Shown here one piece after another: positions 45,501 to 53,918 of a DNA stretch of 64,000 nucleotides. The stretch's first letter is position 1, and each line of letters opens with the position of its first letter. The position numbers were made by a program, and so were the translations under genes. The notes below the pieces were generated by a model. The model was given only the letters and a program-made list of their open reading frames with translations, searched no databases and was not told the DNA's origin. Source of the DNA: Duncaniella freteri (GTDB lineage Bacteria > Bacteroidota > Bacteroidia > Bacteroidales > Muribaculaceae); contig NZ_SJSA01000001.1 in the NCBI RefSeq assembly GCF_004766125.1, positions 496,001 to 560,000 of the forward strand, written 5' to 3'.

Positions 45501-45675
45501 CAGTTCAGCTCTCGCCCTAATACCTCTGGCGGTGAACGGCACTCAGCCCGGCAATGAGATACAGTCGCCACTTGCCATCGTCATCCTTGGCGGACTGCTG
45601 TCATCGACCCTCCTCAACATATTCATCGTACCTATAATGTATTATCTCACCAACCGAAAAAAAGAAAATAAATGA
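42592..45675 (+). CDS. CusA/CzcA-family heavy-metal efflux RND transporter
   Basis: 1027 residues, 12 membrane helices in two repeats, two large periplasmic loops. It starts MLNRIIKFSLDNRLAIIVL. The heavy-metal RND fingerprint is present: SLGGIAIAIGSLVDDAIVDVEN in helix 4 with the acidic proton-relay residues, and MGIATRNGMLLMSRYD in the second half. It uses the proton motive force to expel metal ions. Its stop overlaps the start of the outer-membrane gene (ATGA at 45672). Gene order adaptor-pump-channel. Confidence 0.93.
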   Translation: MLNRIIKFSLDNRLAIIVLSGLIMIYGMIVLMRTEVDIFPDLNAPTVVVMTEAPGMAPEEIETTITYPIETAVNGASGVRRVRSSSTPGFSVVWVEFGWDTDVYLARQIVAEKLTELEGNFPPGAGTPTLGPQSSILGEIMIIGLTADSITTPMELRTLADREIGPRLLSLPGVASVSVIGGDAKEYQILLCPAKMQRHGVTLNEVRDAVNGMNSNAAGGVLYDYGNEYIIKGDITTNDVNEIANTVIISDASRMVRISDIAEVSAKPQEPRLGAASVNAHPAVLITVTKQPGAGTIELTDNIDAKLNDLKKTFPSDVEINTDIFRQSDFIARSIGNLQESLFVGAIFVIIVLFFFLMNLRTTLISLVALPLSIIVTIIALHFMGLTINTMSLGGIAIAIGSLVDDAIVDVENVYKRLRQNLKEGKPIIKVVYEASKEVRMPIFNSSLIIMASFLPLFFLQGIEGRMLIPLGVSFIVSLIASTIVALTVTPVLCTYLLGDKKIATQLEQEPWLSRRLSVWYHAVLAKSFSHIKPILIGVSVLFLVCIGLFFTLGRSFLPPFNEGSLTINVSTLPGISLEKSDQLGREAEKIILSMPEIRTVARKTGRAELDEHSLGVNVSEIEAPYTLDQGRSRKEMVSDLRHKLSHLPGVNIEIGQPISHRIDAMLSGTEAQIAIKLFGDDLTKLFTIGNKIKAVASTVPGVVDANIEQQMERPQLDIKPRRDMLAYYGIPMSQFADFIRVALAGETVSQVYEKGRPFDLVLKMESDARESMDDVANLMIDSPKGKIPLSAVAEITSAAGPNSINRENVSRRIVISANVEGRDLRGVVNDIMKEVDEEIELPEGYYVNYGGQFESEASASRTLMIVSVIALVIIFLLLYGQYHNAVQSGIILLNMPLALIGGILILRFTSGELNIPAIIGFISLMGIATRNGMLLMSRYDTLRDDGESLMDRILHGSADRLNPILMTALSSALALIPLAVNGTQPGNEIQSPLAIVILGGLLSSTLLNIFIVPIMYYLTNRKKENK

Positions 45676-46856
45676 CACTCCGACTTCTGCCTCTCCTCTT
45701 AGCAGCATTCATACCTCCAGTCATGGCAGGGGCAACACCGTTTGATGAAGCACTTGCCGAAGTGATGAACAATAACCTGTCGGCACGTGCCGAAGCATCA
45801 CGCTCACAGATCACGGCAGAGAGCATACTCGGAGAAAACACTCTTGAAGCACCCGAGGCATCATTCTCTCACGTATGGGGCTCGCCCAAAGGAACTGTCA
45901 ACAAGTGGTCGATATCCGTGAGCCAGTCGTTTGACTGGCCCGGAGTCTATGCCGCACGCCGTGAGGCGGCACGTACTGCAAGCACCGCATCGCAATACCT
46001 GCTTGAATCCACCCTGCTCGATCTGCGCCAGGAGACCCGCACCCTCTTCATCGACATCATACACAACACCCAGCTCATCGAGATGCAGTCAGAACTGGCT
46101 GAACGCATGAACCAGATGGAGGAATATTACAAGAAAGCTGCCGAAGCCGGAGCCGAGACGCGCCTCGACTACAACAAGACCGTGGTAGAGCGCATTGCCG
46201 TGCACCGCGAGCTACACACCCTTGAAGCAGAGAGAAGCACCCTTATAGCAACCCTCGAATCGCTGAACGGCGGCAAGGATGTGAGCGGTATAATATCGAA
46301 ACTCGGCAACGCCTATCCCATCACCAAAATTCCGACATCAATCAATGAGGCTACAATAAGGGAACGAGACCCGCAATATGCCGCTGCAATGGCGGGTGTG
46401 GATGCAGCCAAATCAATGGTAAAAGTCGAGAAACGTTCACGCATCCCTGGGTTCTCCATAGGTTACGAACATGAGAATGAAGGGGAGGATCGTTTCAACG
46501 GATTCTCCATAGGTATCACACTGCCGGTGTGGAGCCGCAAACATCAGATCAAGGCGTCCACACTTGAAGCCGAGGCTTCGCTCTTCGATGCCGAACTGGC
46601 ACTGACACGACGCGTGTCAGAAATGAACAGTGACAAAAAGCAGCTCGACACCCTCCGACACATAATGAACGAATACGAGCCTGTGGTAAATGACAAATCA
46701 AACTATGAGCTGCTACACAAGGCTCTAAAGGCAGGTCAGATCACATTCCTGACATACATAGAAGAGGCGAACTATTTCATAGCTGCAAAACGAGACTATC
46801 TCGATACGCTCTATGAATATAACCTCATCCTTACCCGCCTCTCGCGATACGAGTAG
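45672..46856 (+). CDS. CzcC/CusC-like TolC-family outer membrane protein
   Basis: 394 residues with a signal peptide (about residues 1-22, ending MAGATP). OEP-type coiled helices follow, with ASFSHVWGSPKGTVNKW and a DWPGVYAARREAAR segment near the N-terminal half typical of CzcC-like proteins. It is the exit duct of the metal efflux complex. It is the last gene, 13 bp before a strong hairpin. Confidence 0.9.
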   Translation: MTLRLLPLLLAAFIPPVMAGATPFDEALAEVMNNNLSARAEASRSQITAESILGENTLEAPEASFSHVWGSPKGTVNKWSISVSQSFDWPGVYAARREAARTASTASQYLLESTLLDLRQETRTLFIDIIHNTQLIEMQSELAERMNQMEEYYKKAAEAGAETRLDYNKTVVERIAVHRELHTLEAERSTLIATLESLNGGKDVSGIISKLGNAYPITKIPTSINEATIRERDPQYAAAMAGVDAAKSMVKVEKRSRIPGFSIGYEHENEGEDRFNGFSIGITLPVWSRKHQIKASTLEAEASLFDAELALTRRVSEMNSDKKQLDTLRHIMNEYEPVVNDKSNYELLHKALKAGQITFLTYIEEANYFIAAKRDYLDTLYEYNLILTRLSRYE

Positions 46857-46869
46857 CATAACAGGAAAA

Positions 46870-46926
46870 AACCTATATATAATCAGCCATTTAGCATTGA
46901 GCTAAATGGCTGATTATATATAGGTT
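46870..46926. terminator. 26-bp perfect hairpin after the metal efflux operon
   Basis: The arm 46870-46895 (AACCTATATATAATCAGCC...) is exactly complementary to 46901-46926 with an ATTGA loop. It lies between convergent genes (metal efflux channel and HAD phosphatase) and can stop transcription from both sides. Confidence 0.75.
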
Positions 46927-46944
46927 GAAAACCATTGTTACCGT

Positions 46945-47571
46945 TTATCGGACAGCACTGATACACGCAAGCGAAATCCCATGCATAGAATCAAGAGTAA
47001 GGTCGGCAATGGTCTCTACCTTTGAGCGGGGATTAGTAGTGGCAATGCCTATCACTTTCGCCCCTGACGAACGACCTGCCTGCAATCCTTGCATCGAATC
47101 CTCGAACACATAACATCTCTCGATGGGTACACCGATCAGTCCGGCACCCTTGAGATACCCCTCCGGATCGGGCTTGCTGCGAGTCACCATCGAACCTGTC
47201 ACAAGCGCGTCGATCATGCCACGCAATTCGGGTCGCCGGGCAAACAGAAGGTCCATTTTCACATTATCACTGCTGGTCACTATAGCCGAAGGCACACCTG
47301 ACTCCCTAAGCTCTCTTAGAAACTCCATCACACCCGGATATACAGGATACTGCATATCTGCCTCAAATGCGTGAAGCTCACCGAGTATCCATTCACGGTC
47401 AGCCTCAGGAAAGTTCAGCAGAATCTCCCCGATAGTAGTACCCTTGATATCTGCGGCAAATGTAGGCACAAGTCCGTAACGTTCGCCCATGCCTCCCCAA
47501 AATTTTGTATATTCGCCCTCGCTGTCCACAAGTACACCGTCGAGGTCAAATAAGATACCTATATTATTCAT
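46945..47571 (-). CDS. HAD-superfamily phosphatase (beta-phosphoglucomutase-like)
   Basis: 208 residues from the ATG at 47571 (MNNIGILFDLDGVLVDSEGE). Motif I DLDGVLVDS with the nucleophile Asp, motif II VTSS, motif III Lys in RSKPDPEGYL and motif IV FEDSMQGLQAG are all present. The subclass I cap is alpha-helical, like phosphatases or mutases of sugar phosphates. Substrate unknown. An in-frame start at 47625 would cross a -7 box (47592-47599, minus strand) and is rejected. The IS element begins 102 bp upstream of the ATG, which leaves the promoter in place. Confidence 0.88.
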   Translation of the reverse strand: MNNIGILFDLDGVLVDSEGEYTKFWGGMGERYGLVPTFAADIKGTTIGEILLNFPEADREWILGELHAFEADMQYPVYPGVMEFLRELRESGVPSAIVTSSDNVKMDLLFARRPELRGMIDALVTGSMVTRSKPDPEGYLKGAGLIGVPIERCYVFEDSMQGLQAGRSSGAKVIGIATTNPRSKVETIADLTLDSMHGISLACISAVR

Positions 47572-47591
47572 AATCGTGATATTTGCGGTGA

Positions 47592-47599
47592 CAAAATTA
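47592..47599 (-). promoter_or_regulatory. -7 box of the HAD gene
   Basis: The minus strand has TAATTTTG, 20 nt before the ATG at 47571. No clear -33 element. Confidence 0.4.
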
Positions 47600-47672
47600 C
47601 AACTTTTTTGATGAAATCCTCCCATATCGTTTACAGTATTATAATTTCTGACTAAATTTGATGTCTATTATA

Positions 47673-49041
47673 CAATGATTCGGTAAAAATTACCGAAGTA
47701 GTTGAAACTTAAGTTAATATCTCGAATTGTCAAATACAAATGAATCGCCAAAGCGTTCATTATAAAAATCTTATACCATGAACGTATTGGCGATTCTCAA
47801 AGACTTCACCTTTCGGTGTAAGTCGGTATTTGAAAATACTACAACCAAGATGAGCAAAAGGTTCCTCAACTGGCTGATTTTAACAATACGCACTGTGGCG
47901 TTGATTCCGGGCAAAGTCAATTTTACCCGGCTGTCGCGCTATGGCGGTCGTACAGCCAAGACCTTTGCTTCCAATTTCAAGACATCCGTAGACTGGATGA
48001 AAGTCAACATAGGTATGGCGCAGGATTGTTTTGAGCCGGCCGATGACATGGCAGTGGCAATCGATCCGTCGTTCATTTCAAAGTCAGGCAGACTGACGTA
48101 TGGCATAGGCCGTTTCTGGTCAGGGGTGGCACAACGTGTGAAACGCGGTCTGGAGATAATGGCGATCGGGGCAATAAGTCTGAGTAAACATACATGCGTG
48201 ATGCTCGGTGCTGTCCAGTCACCGAACTTCAGGACTCTTGAATCTGAGAAACAAATGTCAATGCTTGGCTGGTATGTGGCACTTGTCAGGTCAAAGGCGA
48301 CAGAGCTGCTCTCACTGACGGATATTCTGGTTGCCGATGCCTTCTTTTCCAAATATGAATTTGTGAATGAAGTGATTGGCATGGGATTTCGATTTGTCGG
48401 GAGATTACGTGCCAACTCATATCTGAGGTATCTGGCCATACCGGATTCCTCCGCCCCGCGAAGACGCGGCAGAAAGAAAAAGTATGGAGAGAAAGTGGAT
48501 TTCTCCAACCTTGACATGTCCGTGTTCACTTCATTCATATATGAGGATTCCAAAGGAAACAAAAACCGATGTCACACGGCGGTCGTGCATTCGAGGGCAT
48601 TGAAACGCGACATCCGTATCGTGGTCTGTCCGGTTGAAAACGCAGAGCCTCTTCTTTACTTCTCTACCGACACCAATATGAGGCCTGAAAAGATCATCGG
48701 TTTCTACCGCACCCGCTTTCAGATTGAGTTCGGTATACGCGATGCCAAGCAGTTTACCGGACTTCAGTCACAGCAGACCCGCGACAGGGAGCGGCTTGAC
48801 TTTGCGTTCAATCTTTCCTTCACTGCCCTCAATGTCTGCAAAGAGGTCATAAGGAAGGATTATCCGGATCTTTCGGTAGCGCAGTTCAAACGGCTTATGT
48901 TTGAATCTTATCTCGCCTCAACAATTATTTCGACTTGCGGAAAATCTCCGCATCTAAAAATAATTCAGAAAATAAATCATCGGTTGACTCAGTTAGCGGC
49001 TTAGCCTAGGATGAACAACCTAAAATTTTACCGAATCATTG
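47673..49041 (+). mobile_element. Complete IS4-family insertion sequence (about 1.37 kb)
   Basis: The ends are CAATGATTCGGTAAAA (47673-47688) and its exact reverse complement TTTTACCGAATCATTG (49026-49041), a 16-bp perfect terminal repeat. The flanks repeat TTATA directly (47668-47672 and 49042-49046), consistent with a 5-bp target duplication, although the AT-rich sequence makes this less secure. One transposase gene fills the element. It inserted between the HAD gene promoter and a trpB2 remnant. Confidence 0.88.
47778..49004 (+). CDS. IS4-family DDE transposase
   Basis: 408 residues. The catalytic triad is D96 (MAVAIDPSF), D187 (ILVADAFFSK) and E317, with the IS4 signature Y310-(2)-R313-(3)-E317-(6)-K324 in the stretch FYRTRFQIEFGIRDAK. 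An intact frame and both terminal repeats suggest the element could still move. The insertion domain with a basic PRRRGRKKKYGEK run lies around residues 228-240. Confidence 0.93.
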   Translation: MNVLAILKDFTFRCKSVFENTTTKMSKRFLNWLILTIRTVALIPGKVNFTRLSRYGGRTAKTFASNFKTSVDWMKVNIGMAQDCFEPADDMAVAIDPSFISKSGRLTYGIGRFWSGVAQRVKRGLEIMAIGAISLSKHTCVMLGAVQSPNFRTLESEKQMSMLGWYVALVRSKATELLSLTDILVADAFFSKYEFVNEVIGMGFRFVGRLRANSYLRYLAIPDSSAPRRRGRKKKYGEKVDFSNLDMSVFTSFIYEDSKGNKNRCHTAVVHSRALKRDIRIVVCPVENAEPLLYFSTDTNMRPEKIIGFYRTRFQIEFGIRDAKQFTGLQSQQTRDRERLDFAFNLSFTALNVCKEVIRKDYPDLSVAQFKRLMFESYLASTIISTCGKSPHLKIIQKINHRLTQLAA

Positions 49042-49074
49042 TTATAAAAAACTCATAACACACCCACCCGACTT

Positions 49075-49176
49075 ATGTAAAAGATCAAGAGATATTTCCT
49101 CCCCGAAAGCGAGATACCTACCGAATGGTATAATATCCAGGCTGACATGAAAACCAAGCCTCAGCCTCCGCTGTAG
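49075..49176 (+). pseudogene. Remnant of a TrpB2-like tryptophan synthase beta chain gene (N-terminal 31 codons)
   Basis: After ATG at 49075 and an immediate TAA, the codons read KIKRYFLPESEIPTEWYNIQ then ADMKTKPQPPL and a TAG at 49174-49176. The pattern IPTxWYNIxADM...KPxPPL is the start of TrpB2-type PLP enzymes (normally about 450 residues). The rest of the gene is missing: the sequence goes straight into a hairpin and then dnaB. The early TAA could be an A-to-T change of an original AAA. The IS ends 33 bp upstream. Identification is by motif memory, not by alignment. Confidence 0.7.
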
Positions 49177-49193
49177 GACCGAATCAAACACAT

Positions 49194-49222
49194 GTAGGGC
49201 GGGGAATGTTCCCCCGCCCTAC
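49194..49222. terminator. GC-rich terminator hairpin
   Basis: GTAGGGCGGGG (49194-49204) pairs exactly with CCCCGCCCTAC (49212-49222). It lies between the trpB2 remnant (plus) and the end of dnaB (minus) and could serve both. Confidence 0.65.
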
Positions 49223-49319
49223 TGTTATCAGATATATGGATACGCCTGCTAAAACGGCGGGGCATCGGATGCGGTAGTGGCTGTAATATCGGCTGAACCT
49301 CCCTGGAACTGCGCTCCGC

Positions 49320-50825
49320 CTATGGCATCCATACCTGCCGGGGGATGGCAGAATCCACATCGTTCAACCTCGACTCGCGTTGGCCGCTTGTCACGGAAAT
49401 CTCTCCGTCCCAGTTCTCGAAGCGGGCATACTTCGACTTGAACCTCATCTTCACATCATCAACACGTCCTGAACGGTGCTTGGCGACAATGAACTCGGCA
49501 AGGCCTCGTATATCATTTCCGGCTCCGTCGACCCCTGAACGCAGGTAATACTCGGGACGGTGGATGAAGCACACGATATCGGCATCCTGCTCGATAGCTC
49601 CGGACTCACGAAGGTCGCTCAGCTGCGGACGCTTGCCATCCTTTGAATCGGCACCACGCGACTCCACCGAACGGTTGAGCTGCGACAGGGCTACAATAGG
49701 TATGTTCAACTCCTTGGCAAGCTGCTTTAATGAACGTGATATCATGGAGACCTCCTGTTCACGTGAACCGAACTTCATGCCTGACGCATTCATCAGCTGA
49801 AGGTAGTCGATTATTATGAACGACACATTATGCTCCCTGACAAGCCGTCGGGCCTTGGTGCGGAGCTCGAATATAGAAAGGGAAGCCGTATCGTCGATAT
49901 AAAGCGGTGCGCTATAGAGATTCTTGACACGCGACATCAGCTGGTCCCACTCCATCTGTGACAGCTGTCCGCTCTTGATCTTCTCACCCTCAATCTCGCA
50001 GGTGTTCTGTATCAAACGGTTAACAAGCTGAAGGTTAGACATCTCAAGCGAGAATATCGCCACCGGGATATTGTAATTGACAGCCATGTTCTTTGCCATC
50101 GACAGCACAAAAGCAGTCTTACCCATAGCAGGACGTGCAGCAATGATGATAAGGTCACTTCTCTGCCATCCGGATGTGAGCTTGTCAAGCTCATGGAATC
50201 CCGATTCAAGCCCCGACAGACCGGATGCCCTGTTAGCTGATATCTGAATCTGCTCGATAGCCGAATTGATCACAGGGTCGATCTGTGTCACATCCTTCTT
50301 GACATTGCGCTGGGATATCTCAAAGAGCTTTCCTTCAGCTTCCTGAAGAAGATCGTCCACATCGTAGCTCTCGTCAAATGCCTGTGCCTCGATCTGTGAT
50401 GCAAAACGTATCAGCTCACGTGCAAGATATTTCTGAGCCACTATACGAGCATGGAACTCGACGTGTGCGCCGGACGCCACCCTCGATGTCAGCTCCGATA
50501 TACGCAGGGCTCCGCCGGCTGCCTCCAGGTCACCGTTAAGACGGAGCTTCTCGGTGACCGTGAGCATGTCTATGCTCTGCTGGGCTGCACCGAGGCTCTG
50601 AATGGCTGCATAAATCTTCTGGTTGGAGGTGTCATAGAAGGATTCGGGCTTGAGAATATCACACACCACAGTGTAGGCATCCTTCTCAAGCATGAGCGCA
50701 CCGAGCACCGCCTCTTCAAGATCATTATCTCGTGGCGGCACACGCCCTCCATGGTCAAACTGCGACACGTGCTCCGGTCTGGAACGCCTACCGGCATATG
50801 TATTGTTGTTATTCTCTTGCGCCAT
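49320..50825 (-). CDS. dnaB: Replicative DNA helicase DnaB
   Basis: 501 residues from the ATG at 50825 (MAQENNNNTYAGRRSRPEH). The N-terminal DnaB domain starts near LEEAVLGALMLEKDAY. The RecA-like helicase core has Walker A ARPAMGKTAFVLSMA, LQLVNRLIQ, FIIIDYLQLM (Walker B) and LSQLNRSVESR. DnaB unwinds the fork and binds primase. A longer frame begins with TTG at 50855, inside the -7 box, and is rejected. The 10-30 N-terminal residues are polar and variable. Confidence 0.95.
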   Translation of the reverse strand: MAQENNNNTYAGRRSRPEHVSQFDHGGRVPPRDNDLEEAVLGALMLEKDAYTVVCDILKPESFYDTSNQKIYAAIQSLGAAQQSIDMLTVTEKLRLNGDLEAAGGALRISELTSRVASGAHVEFHARIVAQKYLARELIRFASQIEAQAFDESYDVDDLLQEAEGKLFEISQRNVKKDVTQIDPVINSAIEQIQISANRASGLSGLESGFHELDKLTSGWQRSDLIIIAARPAMGKTAFVLSMAKNMAVNYNIPVAIFSLEMSNLQLVNRLIQNTCEIEGEKIKSGQLSQMEWDQLMSRVKNLYSAPLYIDDTASLSIFELRTKARRLVREHNVSFIIIDYLQLMNASGMKFGSREQEVSMISRSLKQLAKELNIPIVALSQLNRSVESRGADSKDGKRPQLSDLRESGAIEQDADIVCFIHRPEYYLRSGVDGAGNDIRGLAEFIVAKHRSGRVDDVKMRFKSKYARFENWDGEISVTSGQRESRLNDVDSAIPRQVWMP

Positions 50826-50852
50826 AGGAACTGAATGGTTGATTTTTGAGGA

Positions 50853-50860
50853 CAAAGTTA
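50853..50860 (-). promoter_or_regulatory. -7 box of dnaB
   Basis: The minus strand has TAACTTTG, about 27 nt before the dnaB ATG. The -33 element is weak. Confidence 0.5.
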
Positions 50861-50904
50861 CACCTTTCCCCCCACACTTGAAACTAATGTCGATAAGTTT
50901 TCAT

Positions 50905-50912
50905 TAACTTTG
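50905..50912 (+). promoter_or_regulatory. -7 box of ispE
   Basis: TAACTTTG, 24 nt before the ispE ATG at 50937. It faces away from the dnaB box, forming a divergent promoter pair in 111 bp. Confidence 0.5.
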
Positions 50913-50936
50913 CAATCCGAAACAAGTACCAAGCTT

Positions 50937-51758
50937 ATGATACTCTTCCCAAATGCCAAAATAAACCTCGGACTCGATATCCTCAGGAAACGTCCTGACG
51001 GCTATCATGACATCGAAACTGTCATGGTGCCGGTGCCATGGTGTGACGTGCTTGAAATAGTACCCGCCAAAGGTTCCGAGACCACACTCACCGTGAGCGG
51101 ACGTAAGGTGGAATGCCCCATGGAAAAGAACCTGGTGATGAAAGCCTACAGGGCTCTTGAAGCAGAGGTCTCACTCCCTCCTGTCGACATATATCTGCGC
51201 AAGATCATTCCTGACGGAGCAGGGCTTGGAGGAGGATCGTCCGATGCCTCGTTCACCCTATTAGCCCTGAACGAGCTTTTCAGCCTCGGCTACAACCGTG
51301 AGGAACTTGCCCGCATAGCTTCAACTCTCGGTTCCGACTGCCCGTTCTTCATATACAACACCCCCATGCTGTGCACAGGCACAGGCACCGACATGGAACC
51401 TGTGGAGCTTGACCTGAAAGGTCACAGTATCCTCATAGTGAAGCCACAGGTGAGCGTTCCGACTGCCGCCGCCTATTCACATACAACTCCCGCCATACCG
51501 TCAACTCCGATACGTGACATCATCGCCTCGCCTATATCCTCATGGGAGGGGAGACTCAAGAACGATTTCGAACCGTCAGTGCTACCCGCCTATCCGGCAA
51601 TAGCTGATGTGAAACGAAGCATCAAGGAGATGAATCCTATATACACGGCAATGTCAGGGTCGGGAGCGTCAGTGTTCGGAATCTTCGGGAATGACATTTT
51701 GTCACCCGTCATAAGAGAGAGGTTCCAGGGATGTGACACACTGGTGGCAACACTCTGA
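50937..51758 (+). CDS. ispE: 4-diphosphocytidyl-2-C-methyl-D-erythritol kinase
   Basis: 273 residues from the ATG at 50937 (MILFPNAKINLGLDILRKRP). GHMP-kinase motifs are the NAKINLGL start, the phosphate loop PDGAGLGGGSSDASFTLL and the C-terminal MSGSGASVFGIF. It phosphorylates CDP-ME in the MEP isoprenoid route. A frame start at 50910 would lie in the -7 box and is rejected. The gene appears to be transcribed alone. Confidence 0.95.
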   Translation: MILFPNAKINLGLDILRKRPDGYHDIETVMVPVPWCDVLEIVPAKGSETTLTVSGRKVECPMEKNLVMKAYRALEAEVSLPPVDIYLRKIIPDGAGLGGGSSDASFTLLALNELFSLGYNREELARIASTLGSDCPFFIYNTPMLCTGTGTDMEPVELDLKGHSILIVKPQVSVPTAAAYSHTTPAIPSTPIRDIIASPISSWEGRLKNDFEPSVLPAYPAIADVKRSIKEMNPIYTAMSGSGASVFGIFGNDILSPVIRERFQGCDTLVATL

Positions 51759-51846
51759 CAAGCAATATTTTCAGCTGATATATCGAACGTTATACAGATA
51801 TTTTTGTTCTAAAAATAGGCAGGTCCGTCACCAACCGAAAGCATTA

Positions 51847-51866
51847 AGACTCACTGACGTGAGTCT
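51847..51866 (+). promoter_or_regulatory. 8-bp hairpin/operator-like repeat before grpE
   Basis: AGACTCAC and GTGAGTCT flank TGAC. It lies 48 bp before the grpE ATG, just ahead of a TTTTTG stretch. It could be an ispE terminator or a heat-shock control site; it is not a CIRCE match. Confidence 0.35.
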
Positions 51867-51914
51867 GGCAACATTTTTGCATACATATATTGTTTAAAAT
51901 AAAGATATACCATT

Positions 51915-52547
51915 ATGGCAAAAGATCCACAAAATCAACATACCCCCACTCCCGATACAGAGGAAAAGATGCACCGGGAGAATCCAGAAACCGAATGCTT
52001 CGATGATGTGCAGGACGCTTCCGATGAGGTAAATTCACAGGCTGATGAAGCCAATGAGATAATCGATAAGGAACTTGCCGACATAGATGCCCTCAACAAG
52101 CAACTTCTCGATGCCCAAGCCCAGGTAGAGAAGGAGAAAAAGGAGTATCTTTTCCTGATGGCAGAATTTGACAACTTCCGCAAACGTACCGTCAAGGAGA
52201 AAGGAGAACTAATCAAGAATGCTTCCGAAAGCGTGCTTAAAGGCCTACTGCCGATAGTCGACGACTTCGAGCGCGGACTTGATGCAAGCGCGAAGATCGA
52301 TGATCCTGCCGAAATACGCAAGGGCATGGAACTCATCTATCAGAAACTCATCAAATATCTGGAGCAGAACGGAGTAAAAGCCATCGAATCGACAGGGAAT
52401 CAGTTCGACGCCGAAATCCATGAGGCAATAGCCATGGTACCGGTCCAGGATGAGTCACAGAAAGGGATTGTAATCGACACACCGACAAAAGGATACACAC
52501 TCAACGATAAAGTGCTTCGCCACGCCAAAGTGGTGGTAGGGCAGTAA
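51915..52547 (+). CDS. grpE: Nucleotide exchange factor GrpE
   Basis: 210 residues. The N-terminal ~60 residues are acidic and disordered-like. A long coiled coil follows (about 60-100, LLDAQAQVEKEKKEYLFLMAEFDNF, broken here by the domain limit), with the GrpE signature DNFRKRT. The C-terminal beta domain ends with IATDTPTKGYTLNDKVLRHAKV-like sequence. It releases ADP from DnaK. dnaJ follows after 23 bp; dnaK is not in the window. Confidence 0.94.
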   Translation: MAKDPQNQHTPTPDTEEKMHRENPETECFDDVQDASDEVNSQADEANEIIDKELADIDALNKQLLDAQAQVEKEKKEYLFLMAEFDNFRKRTVKEKGELIKNASESVLKGLLPIVDDFERGLDASAKIDDPAEIRKGMELIYQKLIKYLEQNGVKAIESTGNQFDAEIHEAIAMVPVQDESQKGIVIDTPTKGYTLNDKVLRHAKVVVGQ

Positions 52548-52570
52548 TATAACAACACCGCATCACCGTT

Positions 52571-53731
52571 ATGGCAGCAAAAAGAGACTATTACGAAGTT
52601 CTTGGAGTCGACAAGAACGCCGATGAAAAGACCATAAAGAGTGCCTACCGCAAGAAGGCTATACAATATCATCCCGACAAGAACCCTGGGGACAAGGAAG
52701 CTGAAGAGAAATTCAAGGAAGCTGCCGAAGCATACGATGTGCTATCCAATCCCGACAAACGAGCCAAATATGACCAGTTCGGTCACGATATGGGACCACA
52801 AGGATTCCCTGGTGGCGGAGGTTTCCATGCGGGAGGATTCTCAATGGAGGATATATTCTCGCAATTCGGCGATATCTTCGGAGGAGCTTTCGGAAATATG
52901 GGAGGCTTCGAGTCGGCAGGCGGACGCACCCGCCGCCGTCAGCGCAGAGGCTCTGATCTGCGCATCAAGATAAAGATGACTCTCGCAGAGATAGCGACAG
53001 GCATCAACAAGACGCTTAAGATACCCACAATGGTGCCATGCTCACACTGCAACGGTACCGGTGCAAAGGATGGCACGGCTTTCCACAACTGTCCTACCTG
53101 CAACGGCTCAGGCACAGTGATACGCCAGCAGCAGACAATGTTCGGGATACAACAGTCGGTGATCGAGTGCCCCCAATGTCACGGCGAAGGCAAAATAATC
53201 ACCGAACGGTGCAGCTACTGCAACGGCGAAGGTGTTGAGAGAAAGGATGAGACAGTGTCGTTCTCTATCCCCGCAGGAGTACAGGACGGCCAGACACTCA
53301 CCATGCGCGGCAAAGGGAATGCCGCTCCACGCGGAGGAGCTAACGGCGACCTGCTCATAGTGATAGAGGAGGTAAAGCACCCCGAGCTAATACGTGACGG
53401 CAACGACATCGTATACAATCTGATGCTCGACCTGCCTACAGCCACACTCGGAGGCTCGGTAGAGGTACCGACCATCACTGGGCGTGCAAGAATGAAGATT
53501 CCAGCAAGCACCCAGCCCGGAAAGGTACTGCGCATGCGCGGCAAAGGCCTCCCCTCCACTGACGGATACGGCACAGGTGACGAACTTGTCAACATCATGG
53601 TATACATACCCGAAAACCTCGGACAACAGGAGCAGGCTGCTATCGAATCGCTCCGAGGCAAGCCAGGTGTAACCCCTGATGAATCCACGAAGAACCGTAT
53701 TTTCTCAAAACTCCGTCACATCTTTGAATAA
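52571..53731 (+). CDS. dnaJ: Chaperone DnaJ
   Basis: 386 residues, type I DnaJ. The J domain has YHPDKNPGD with the HPD triad (about residue 33). A Gly/Phe-rich linker is seen at [13 protein letters not shown]. The zinc domain has four CxxCxGxG repeats ([32 protein letters not shown]). The C-terminal substrate-binding domains show [17 protein letters not shown]. It stimulates the DnaK ATPase. It is the second gene of the grpE-dnaJ operon. Confidence 0.97.
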   Translation: MAAKRDYYEVLGVDKNADEKTIKSAYRKKAIQYHPDKNPGDKEAEEKFKEAAEAYDVLSNPDKRAKYDQFGHDMGPQGFPGGGGFHAGGFSMEDIFSQFGDIFGGAFGNMGGFESAGGRTRRRQRRGSDLRIKIKMTLAEIATGINKTLKIPTMVPCSHCNGTGAKDGTAFHNCPTCNGSGTVIRQQQTMFGIQQSVIECPQCHGEGKIITERCSYCNGEGVERKDETVSFSIPAGVQDGQTLTMRGKGNAAPRGGANGDLLIVIEEVKHPELIRDGNDIVYNLMLDLPTATLGGSVEVPTITGRARMKIPASTQPGKVLRMRGKGLPSTDGYGTGDELVNIMVYIPENLGQQEQAAIESLRGKPGVTPDESTKNRIFSKLRHIFE

Positions 53732-53761
53732 AAGAACGAAGCGGAACGGAAGAAAACATAT

Positions 53762-53798
53762 AGTCCCGCGCTTGCTCTTCACGAGTGAGCGCGGGACT
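53762..53798 (+). terminator. Terminator after dnaJ
   Basis: AGTCCCGCGCT (53762-53772) pairs with AGCGCGGGACT (53788-53798). The stem has a small internal mismatch next to the loop and is followed by GTTATTATC. Confidence 0.65.
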
Positions 53799-53918
53799 GT
53801 TATTATCAAAAAGCTAATTCTATTAGTTCCCTGTATTATGTATGACCGCTGGATATGCTGAAAGTTTAATATCCGACAGCGGGTTTTAATCTATTTTAAC
53901 CAAATAATAAATCCGGCA

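Noticed and set aside
47939..48562. 207-codon open frame on the minus strand within the IS
   Set aside because: It is antisense to the transposase; IS4 elements carry a single transposase gene.
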